Shown: positions 7,198 to 12,252 of the stretch, in pieces
Position numbering within the stretch: position 1 is the first letter of the stretch
Layout: each line of letters starts with the position of its first letter
Assembly (NCBI GenBank): GCA_937888775.1
Contig: CALAQT010000429.1
Location: 1 to 12,252 of the forward strand
DNA length: 12,252 nucleotides
Reading direction: 5' to 3'
From: an uncultured Actinomycetes bacterium
GTDB lineage: Bacteria > Actinomycetota > Thermoleophilia > Solirubrobacterales > Solirubrobacteraceae
Program-made: the position numbers and the translations under genes
Notes under the pieces: generated by a model
The model's database searches: none
The model's input: the letters and a program-made list of their open reading frames with translations, nothing else
Told to the model about the DNA's origin: nothing

Positions 7198-7860
7198 TCA
7201 GCCGGCTGGCGGCGGGCCCTGGGTGCCGGTGGCAGGCGGAGGGCCCTCGGGGATGGCGGCAGGTACGGGCGCTGGGCTGGCCGCGCCTGGGTCAGAACCG
7301 GCGAAGCTCACCTCGGGTACGGCGCGGTCCTCCTCGTCGGTAGCGAAGAACGCCACCGCCTTGAAGCCGAACGTCCCGGCAAACAGATTGCGCGGAAATG
7401 ACTGCAGCGCGATGTTGTAGTCGCGGGCGCTGGTGTTGTAGTAGCGGCGGGCGTACTCGATCTTGTCCTCTGTGCTGGTCAGCGTCTCTTGGAGCTGGAG
7501 GAAACTCTCGACTGCCCGCAGCTGCGGATAGTTCTCGGCGACCGCGAACAGCGAACGCAGCGCCCCGGACAGGGCGTTCTCCGCGGGGGCGATCTGACCC
7601 GGATCGCCGGTCGCGCCGGCGGTGATCGCGTTGGCCCGGGCCTGGGTCACCGCCTCGAAGGTCCCTTTCTCGTGGGCGGCGTAGCCCTGCACCGTCGAGA
7701 CCAGGTTGGGGATCAGGTCGTGGCGGCGCTTGAGCTCGACGTCGATCTCCGACCACGCCTCCTGTGTCCGGTTGCGCCTCTTGACGAGACCGTTGTACCC
7801 GGCCCACAAGCCGAGGGCGAGGAGCACGACGATGACGATGACGACGATCAGTACAGCCAT
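7198..7860 (-). CDS. lemA: LemA-family membrane-anchored protein
   Basis: The 220-residue product begins with one membrane helix (residues 3-20, VLIVVIVIVVLLALGLWA). The LemA signatures follow: GYNGLVKRRNRTQEAWSEID (21-40), then LKRRHDLIPNLV (43-54), where R/HDLIPNLV is the most conserved stretch. Later come ENYPQLRA (109-116) and YYNTSARDYN (140-149), then the closing block FPRNLFAGTFGFK (155-167). The topology is a short outside N terminus and a helical-bundle domain. The function of LemA is not settled; it often neighbours HtpX, here in convergent orientation. Residues 185-220 are a Pro/Ala/Gly tail (PAPVPAAIPEGPPPATG) not found in short LemA proteins. GGAGAGG (complement of 7873-7879) is the ribosome binding site, 12 bases before the ATG. 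Confidence 0.95.
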   Translation of the reverse strand: MAVLIVVIVIVVLLALGLWAGYNGLVKRRNRTQEAWSEIDVELKRRHDLIPNLVSTVQGYAAHEKGTFEAVTQARANAITAGATGDPGQIAPAENALSGALRSLFAVAENYPQLRAVESFLQLQETLTSTEDKIEYARRYYNTSARDYNIALQSFPRNLFAGTFGFKAVAFFATDEEDRAVPEVSFAGSDPGAASPAPVPAAIPEGPPPATGTQGPPPAG

Positions 7861-7897
7861 TTGTGGAGCGAACCTCTCCGAGGTTTGGTGGTGCGAA

Positions 7898-7927
7898 CTC
7901 TACCGCGTAGGGTCCGAGAACTTGATT
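7898..7927. repeat. 30-base dispersed repeat, copy 1
   Basis: CTCTACCGCGTAGGGTCCGA (first 20 bases) matches the unit at 8194-8223 in 23 of 30 positions, including a shared CCGCGTAGGGT core. The second copy overlaps the left end of the MITE-like element, so this may be a lone remnant of the same kind of IS end. It also coincides with the 3' end of the small frame at 7900-8004. Confidence 0.4.
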
Positions 7928-8004
7928 CCGGGCTCGACGTGCGCCGGGCGACGCGAGGCCAGTGCGCGGTAGCCTCGATAGACGGCGTCCAATTCGGGGT
8001 CCAA
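7900..8004 (-). CDS. Possible small protein, 34 aa, just upstream of lemA
   Basis: On the minus strand a TTG at 8004 opens a frame reading (M)DPELDAVYRGYRALASRR, then an AHVEPGIKFSDPTR end and TAG at 7900-7902. About four-fifths of its third positions are G or C and the amino-acid mix is protein-like. GGAG lies about 11 bases before the TTG. It ends 39 bases before lemA on the same strand, so it could be co-transcribed as a leader. It could also be the tail of a broken gene, because the frame stays open upstream of the TTG without a better start. No family is recognised. Confidence 0.3.
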   Translation of the reverse strand: MDPELDAVYRGYRALASRRPAHVEPGIKFSDPTR

Positions 8005-8202
8005 ACTGAGAGCAACTCCAGTTCGGTGACATGGGCTTGTTCCTTTGCGGATGTGCCTGTCACGGCACGACCTGCACACTCGAGGCTAAACCTGGCCCGG
8101 AGCCGACACATCGGGAACTCCCCCAACCCGGGTGCGCATTTCTACGTACGATGGCCCGCTCCGGCACCACCGTGGGTTGACAGTGCAATCACGCTCTGCC
8201 GC

Positions 8203-8313
8203 GTAGGGTGCACAAACTCGATCAGCCGCCTCTCGCCCAACGCCCCGGATCCTTGACGAAGACCGGGCACGTTACGTGCCCGCAAGCCCGCGACCGCGTT
8301 TGCGCACCCCACA
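8203..8313. mobile_element. 111-bp MITE-like element carrying IS481-type termini
   Basis: The left end GTAGGGTGCACAAACTCG (8203-8220) matches the reverse complement of the right end (8295-8312, GTGGGGTGCGCAAACGCG) in 15 of 18 bases. The right 71 bases (8243-8313) are an inverted copy of 11421-11491, 64 of 71 identical, so this half is an IS 5' terminus. An 8-bp hairpin, CGGGCACG/CGTGCCCG with loop TTA (8264-8282), sits inside. No coding sequence fits between the ends, so this looks like an internally deleted, non-autonomous derivative of the element whose transposase relic is at 11500. I see no target-site duplication. Confidence 0.55.
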
Positions 8314-8454
8314 AGGATTTTAAGGAGGTTGGTGAGGCGGCGCTTGCCTGCGTGGACCGTATCGGGGCAGACTACGGATCCACCTCCCAACGGATTCAGC
8401 GCGGTCTCGAGCCTGTCGCTCCGTAGCTGAGCTGTTGCTACCCGCAACGATGGT

Positions 8455-8485
8455 CGATCGCTCGCGCGGGCCCGCTGCGCGATCG
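8455..8485 (-). terminator. GC-rich hairpin downstream of the ATPase gene
   Basis: CGATCGC (8455-8461) pairs with GCGATCG (8479-8485), and the interior contains a perfect ten-base palindrome, GCGGGCCCGC (8466-8475). It begins about 27 bases past the ATPase stop on the transcribed strand. There is no U-tract; it may act as a GC-rich terminator or RNA-stabilising structure. Confidence 0.35.
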
Positions 8486-8512
8486 GTAAGTCCGACCGCA
8501 TCGAGGCGCGTC

Positions 8513-11299
8513 CTACTGCTGACGGGTGGCTTGGTCCGCCTGGTCAGGGTTGGCGGGAGGGCTCCCGGGTGTGGTGCCGCGCGCCCTGGGTCGGCGAAGC
8601 GCCCAGCGGCGGAGCTCGTCGGAGCCCCAGACGAGGATCGGGAAGGCCGCGAGCGGGGCGAGTTCGCGCCAGCCGAGCGCGGCGGTGCCGAACGCCGTCT
8701 GCAGTGTCGGGGTGTAGACGACGGCGGCGGCGAAGGCGATCTCGAAGGCGATGCCCCAGAGTAGGAAGCGGTTGGAGAGGACGCCGATCGAGCGCAGCGA
8801 GGCGCGGGTCGTGCGCGTGGCGAACGCGGTCCCTACCTGGCAGGCGGTGATGCCGGCGAAGGTCGATGTCGTGGCGACGAGGTAGTCGTGGTGCAGCGGG
8901 CTGCCGGTGCCGGTGCGGTCGCCTGGTGACCAGCCGGCGCGCAGGAGCACCCAGAAGAAGGCGCCGGTCACGAGCGCCGCCTCCAGGAGGCCCAGCCATG
9001 CCCACGCGCGGATGAGCATGGGGCGGTCGAGGATGCCGTGCTCGCGCTTTCGTGGGGGGCGGTCCATGATCCCCGGCTCGGCGGGCTCGCGGCCGAGCGC
9101 CAGTGCGGGCAGCGTCTCTGTGCCGAGGTCGATTGCGAGGATCTGCAGCGCGGTGATCCCCAACGGGATCGCTCCCCCGCTGAGCGCGTAGATCAGGAAT
9201 GGGATCACCTCGGGGGTGGAATGGGCGAAGATGTAGGTGACGAACTTGCGGATGTTCTCGTAGACGATCCGCCCCTCCTCGACGGCGGCGACGATCGAGG
9301 CGAAGCTGTCGTCGGTGAGCACCATCGTCGCGGCCTCGCGCGCGACCTCGGTGCCCGTGGCGCCCATCGCGATGCCGATGTCGGCGCGGCGCAGCGCGGG
9401 CGCGTCGTTGACACCGTCGCCGGTCATCGCGACGGTCTGACCCTGGGCGCGCAGCGCATCGACGATATGCAGCTTGGTCTCGGGTGAGCCGCGCGCGATG
9501 ATCAGCTCGCGCTCGTCCGCCAGCAGCTGCTCGAGCTCGTCCTCGGCCATGGCGTCGGCCTCGGCGCCGGAGACGATGCGCGGCGTGCCGTGCACGATCC
9601 CGACCTCGCGCGCGATCGCCTGCGCGGTCAGCGCGTGGTCACCGGTGACCACAATGATTCTGATCCCCGCTCGCCGGCAGCGCGTGACGGCGTCGGCGAC
9701 CTCCGGGCGCGGCGGGTCCTCGAACGCCGCGAGCCCGAGGAAGCACAGGCCCGACTCGGCCTGCTCGCGTGCGGCGCGCGCGTCGGTGGGCACGTGGCGC
9801 TCGGCGAAGCCGAGCACGCGCAGCCCGCGGGCCGCGTAGCGCTCGAACGCGGCGCGGATCTCGGCGCGATCGCCGGCTTCGAGCGGACGCTGGCCCTCGG
9901 CTCCGCGGACGGTGGTGCAGCGCTCGAGCAGCTCCAGCGGCGCGCCCTTGGTGTGGTACCAGAGCCGGTCGTCGGTCTCCAGGTCGAGCGTCGTCATTCG
10001 CTTCACCCGAGCGTCGAAGTGGTAGGTGCGCTGGCGAGCGCGCTCGCGCTCGGCGAGTAGCCCCTCGACATCCTCGCCGAGCGCCGCGGCGGCGAGCAGC
10101 AGGGCGCTCTCGCTCGGATCGCCGCTGCGGCGCCAACCGCCATCCTCGCGCTCGAGCGTCGCGTTATTGCAGCGCACCGCAGTGCGCAACAGCCCCGAGA
10201 ACGGCTCGCGCCCATCAATGCGCTGAAGCGGTGAGCGGGTCAGATCGATCTCGGCACCGTCGGACCACAGCAGCCGCGTCGTCATCCGCCCCTCGGTGAG
10301 CGTGCCCGTCTTGTCGGTGCAGATCACGTTGGTGGAGCCGAGCGTCTCGACCGCCGTGAGGCGCTTGACCAGGGCGCGCCGTTTGGCCATGCGCCGCAAG
10401 CCCACCGCCAGCGCGAGGGTGATCGTCGGCAGCAGCCCCTCCGGGACGTTCGCCACGAGCAGGCCGATAGCGAACGTCAACGCGTCCTTGACCCCCAGCC
10501 CCGCCGCGGTCACGCCGAGTAGGAGGAACAGCGCCCCCGCGCCCACCGCCACGAGCGCGATCAACCGTGCGGCCCCGTTGACCTGGGCCTGTAGCGGACT
10601 GATCTCTCCACGCACCCGCTGCGAGAGGGCCGCGATGCGCCCGAGCTGCGTGCTCATCCCCGTCGCGTACACGACCCCCTGCGCCTCGCCCGCCGTGCAG
10701 AGCGTGCCCGAGAACACGAGGTCCTCGGCCTCAAACGGTGTGGAGGCGCGGCGCCGGCGCCGCGCGCTGCGCGCGACCGGCTGGGACTCGCCCGTCAGGG
10801 CCGCCATGTCGAGCTCGAGCGACCCCGCGAGCAGCCTTGCGTCGGCGCACAGGCGATCACCCTCGGCGAGCAGCACCACATCGCCGGGGACCAGCGTCGC
10901 CGCGTCTACCTCGACCGCCTCGCCCGCGCGGCGCACGCGCACCCGCGGCGGAAGCATCCGCGCGAGCGCCTCCGTCGCGCGCTCGGCCTGGAGCTCCTGC
11001 ACAAACGCGAACGTGGCGTTGAGCACGATCACCGCAACGATCGCCGCGGCCAGCGTCGCGTTGCCTGCCACCAGCGCCAGCACCGCCGCAAGCCACAGGA
11101 GCGCGGCCAGCGGATGGGTGAACTGCCGGGCGAGCTCGCGCAGGTGACCGGCGCCCTCGCGGCGACGAATCTCGTTGCGTCCGTACTGCACGAGTCGGCG
11201 CTCGACCTCGCGCGCCGTCAGGCCCGCGCGGCTGCTGCGCAGATCGCGCAGCAGCGCATCGGCGCGCTCCTCGGGATCGAGCGTTACCTGCATCTCCAT
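8513..11299 (-). CDS. P2-type cation-transporting ATPase, Na+,K+/H+,K+-like membrane motifs
   Basis: The 928-residue protein is full length. In order: cation-ATPase N-terminal region (1-60), membrane pair 1-2, actuator motif TGES (169-172), membrane helices 3-4 with VANVPEGLLPT (282-291), and the phosphorylation site DKTGTLT (Asp329). The nucleotide-domain motif KGAPLELL (451-458), the hinge TGDGVNDAP (626-634) and six C-terminal helices from 685 on follow. Helix 5 has STPEVIPFL (Glu697) and helix 6 AIDLGTETLPAL (Asp724, Glu728). These match the cation-binding segments of Na+,K+-ATPase-type pumps (PEGLL, PEI.PFL, IDLGTD) rather than Ca2+ pumps. ATP-driven cation transport across the cytoplasmic membrane is therefore well supported; the ion is not. 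The tail (from 903) is Pro/Arg-rich. GGGAGC (complement of 11310-11315) lies about ten bases before the ATG. The segment 8314-11420 is flanked by inverted IS ends. Confidence 0.95.
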   Translation of the reverse strand: MEMQVTLDPEERADALLRDLRSSRAGLTAREVERRLVQYGRNEIRRREGAGHLRELARQFTHPLAALLWLAAVLALVAGNATLAAAIVAVIVLNATFAFVQELQAERATEALARMLPPRVRVRRAGEAVEVDAATLVPGDVVLLAEGDRLCADARLLAGSLELDMAALTGESQPVARSARRRRRASTPFEAEDLVFSGTLCTAGEAQGVVYATGMSTQLGRIAALSQRVRGEISPLQAQVNGAARLIALVAVGAGALFLLLGVTAAGLGVKDALTFAIGLLVANVPEGLLPTITLALAVGLRRMAKRRALVKRLTAVETLGSTNVICTDKTGTLTEGRMTTRLLWSDGAEIDLTRSPLQRIDGREPFSGLLRTAVRCNNATLEREDGGWRRSGDPSESALLLAAAALGEDVEGLLAERERARQRTYHFDARVKRMTTLDLETDDRLWYHTKGAPLELLERCTTVRGAEGQRPLEAGDRAEIRAAFERYAARGLRVLGFAERHVPTDARAAREQAESGLCFLGLAAFEDPPRPEVADAVTRCRRAGIRIIVVTGDHALTAQAIAREVGIVHGTPRIVSGAEADAMAEDELEQLLADERELIIARGSPETKLHIVDALRAQGQTVAMTGDGVNDAPALRRADIGIAMGATGTEVAREAATMVLTDDSFASIVAAVEEGRIVYENIRKFVTYIFAHSTPEVIPFLIYALSGGAIPLGITALQILAIDLGTETLPALALGREPAEPGIMDRPPRKREHGILDRPMLIRAWAWLGLLEAALVTGAFFWVLLRAGWSPGDRTGTGSPLHHDYLVATTSTFAGITACQVGTAFATRTTRASLRSIGVLSNRFLLWGIAFEIAFAAAVVYTPTLQTAFGTAALGWRELAPLAAFPILVWGSDELRRWALRRPRARGTTPGSPPANPDQADQATRQQ

Positions 11300-11420
11300 A
11301 CCTAGCTCAGCTCCCTAAGCTGACCGATTCGCCCGTCGAGCAACCCCATCAGCTCGGTGGCGAGCACGTCGGCGGGACGGTCGCTGGGCCTCCCGCTGAC
11401 CGTCGCGCTCGATCGTTGCC
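11300..11420. other. ATPase upstream region
   Basis: This 121-bp space contains the ATPase ribosome binding site (GCTCCCT at 11310-11316 read on the minus strand) and must hold its promoter unless that lies within the IS end. No clear -35/-10 pair is visible. The IS terminus begins at 11421. Confidence 0.4.
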
Positions 11421-11491
11421 TGTGGGGTGCGTAAACGCGGGCGCGGGCTTCGTGGCACGTAACGTGCCTGGTCTTCGTCAACGATCCGGGG
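11421..11491 (+). repeat. 5' terminus of IS481-like element, inverted copy of 8243-8313
   Basis: The segment starts TGTGGGGTGCGTAAACGCGG; IS481-type ends commonly start with TGT. It is 64 of 71 identical to the reverse complement of 8243-8313, and similarity stops at both outer ends. A hairpin GGCACG/CGTGCC with loop TAA (11454-11468) is conserved in both copies. It could shield the transposase from read-through transcription, which is inference. The transposase relic starts at once to the right. Confidence 0.6.
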
Positions 11492-11499
11492 GTCTGCTC

Positions 11500-11933
11500 G
11501 TGTTCTGGTCGGTGCTTTACATCGCGCCGCGGCGCGTGCTGGAACTGGTTCTGCTGCGCGCTCGATCGGATGAGTCCAAGGAGCTCGAGATCGTCCTGCT
11601 GCGCCATCAGCTTCACGTTCTGCGTCGTCAGGTGTCCCGAGCCCAACCGAAGCCTGCGGAGCGCTTCTTCCTCGCTGCCGCGAGCCGGCTGCTCGGGCGC
11701 GGCTTTTGGCGCACCTTCTTCGTTACCCCAGAGACACTGCTGCGCTGGCATCGTGAACTCCTCGCAAGACGTTGGAGCGACCCCCACCGTAGTCCAGGTC
11801 GACCAGCGCTCGCAGATGCAACCGCGCAGCTTGTCCTGCGCCTCGCGCGCGAGAATCCGCGCTGGGCTATGAAAGAATCACGGGAGAACTCAAGAATCTC
11901 GGCATTACCGTTTCGCCCACCACAGTCCGCAAG
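11500..11933 (+). pseudogene. IS481-like transposase N-terminal part, frameshifted and truncated
   Basis: From a GTG at 11500 the product reads VFWSVLYIAPRRVLELVLL, then ELEIVLLRHQLHVLRRQV, TPETLLRWHRELLARRW, PHRSPGRPALAD and LVLRLARENPRW. These are the N-terminal helices and helix-turn-helix of actinobacterial integrase-core transposases. At 11863-11870 the DNA is TGGGCTAT, where the family needs TGG-GGC-TAT. One lost G shifts the frame; in the next frame the sequence continues correctly as YERITGELKNLGITVSP (11868 on). Similarity ends near 11933 (TVRK), so the whole DDE core is absent. It is certainly inactive. The 5' terminal repeat lies directly upstream. Confidence 0.75.
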
Positions 11934-11948
11934 ACCAGCAGCGAGCCA

Positions 11949-12062
11949 GCGGTAGAGGATCACCTCGTGCCAACGAACAAGACGGACCTCGGGCTCCACG
12001 CTTGGGGCAACATTGTGCCCGCGTGTCGTGAATGCAACGCCAAGAAGCAGGGAGCCGACTGG
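11949..12062 (+). pseudogene. HNH endonuclease fragment
   Basis: In the same frame as the end of the transposase relic, the sequence reads VEDHLVPTNKTDLGLHAWGN and then IVPACRECNAKKQGADW. This has the HNH order: DH at the first position, Asn in HAWGN, and CxxCNxxK at the end. HNH proteins of this type normally have an upstream CxxC and a longer N-terminal part, which are missing here. Only the core survives, joined directly to other mobile-element pieces. A working nuclease is unlikely. Confidence 0.6.
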
Positions 12063-12068
12063 CGCGAG

Positions 12069-12252
12069 GACCGCGACGTGCGGCCGATCATCCCGCCCCG
12101 CCAGACCACGGCAGTCAAGCGCGGCGATCACAAGCCGCCCACCTGCGAGCACGGCGAGTGGCGGTTCGCCGGAGCCGACTACAAGCGGAAGGCAACCAAG
12201 TGGCGCTGCCCGACCCGCGAATGCAAGCCCGCATCGGTCTGGATCAAGGCCG
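12069..12252 (+). pseudogene. DDE transposase fragment, running off the window
   Basis: Directly after the HNH piece and in the same frame come DVRPIIPPRQTTAVKRGDHK, then CEHGEWRFAGADYKRKATKW and RCPTRECKPASVW. I recognise this as the middle of an IS4/IS5/IS1182-like transposase common in actinobacteria, where it normally precedes the PRET...EREFGRLK block. The N-terminal half is absent. The window ends before the catalytic C-terminal part, so it cannot be said whether the fragment continues to a full C terminus. The frame is open to the last base. Confidence 0.55.

Larger units (their letters stand above)
7861..8512. other. Intergenic region rich in repeats between lemA and the ATPase
   Basis: This 652-bp gap has the lemA 5' region, a possible 34-codon reading frame (7900-8004), two imperfect copies of one 30-base unit (7898-7927 and 8194-8223), the MITE-like element (8203-8313) and a hairpin downstream of the ATPase (8455-8485). 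The stretch 8030-8190 shows no gene that I can support. Confidence 0.6.

Noticed and set aside
8322..8430. Perfect Shine-Dalgarno AAGGAGG followed by a GTG frame of 32 codons
   Set aside because: The spacing to GTG 8332 is only three bases, and the frame is a Pro/Ser-rich peptide of no known type; likely chance or relic sequence.
8142..8501. 119-residue minus-strand frame over the MITE-like element
   Set aside because: The frame crosses both inverted repeats and the hairpin; its apparent similarity to a frame at 11302-11787 comes from the shared IS end, not from a conserved protein.
1..12252. CRISPR array, prophage or defence system
   Set aside because: No regularly spaced repeats, phage structural genes or known defence domains are visible; the single HNH fragment lies in an IS graveyard.

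Overview
The window is high-GC DNA with strong G/C preference at third codon positions. It looks like an actinobacterium. The gene set (secreted proteins with low-complexity C-terminal modules, an LCAT-type lipase, a P2-type cation ATPase, actinobacterial-style IS remnants) would suit Thermoleophilia/Solirubrobacterales, but that placement is inference from style; there is no marker gene.

Layout. At the left edge is the start of a minus-strand gene with one membrane segment, cut off by the window (1-231). A divergent secreted protein of unknown function follows (545-1639). After a 520-bp gap holding the 3' end of a decayed IS481-like element (about 1694-1860) comes a large secreted multi-domain lipase/acyltransferase (2160-4748). 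After a 480-bp gap is a tight three-gene plus-strand operon: a one-cysteine thioredoxin-fold protein (5230-5562), a CxxC redoxin starting on the next base (5563-6189), and the membrane zinc protease HtpX (6200-7168). LemA (7198-7860, minus) converges on htpX with 29 bp between stop codons. A 650-bp gap carries a small possible reading frame and a 111-bp MITE-like element (8203-8313). A full-length P2-type cation-pumping ATPase fills 8513-11299 (minus). The right end (11421-12252) is a mobile-element graveyard: the 5' end of an IS481-like element, its frameshifted transposase, then an HNH-endonuclease fragment and a DDE-transposase fragment, all three read in one continuous frame.

How the parts fit. 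The redox pair plus HtpX and LemA looks like an envelope quality-control group: thiol chemistry, membrane proteolysis and a membrane-anchored partner. The lipase and the 364-residue protein are exported. The ATPase is of the Na+,K+/H+,K+-like subclass by its membrane motifs. Copies of the same IS terminus (TGTGGGGTGC...) occur at 1694, 8313 and 11421. They bracket both the lipase-to-lemA block and the ATPase, which suggests that insertion elements helped assemble this locus. I see no CRISPR array, complete tRNA, rRNA or recognisable defence island. The most unusual features are the IS-end architecture, the three-part chimeric relic, and the extreme GAA bias of the lipase gene that switches to GAG in its tail.
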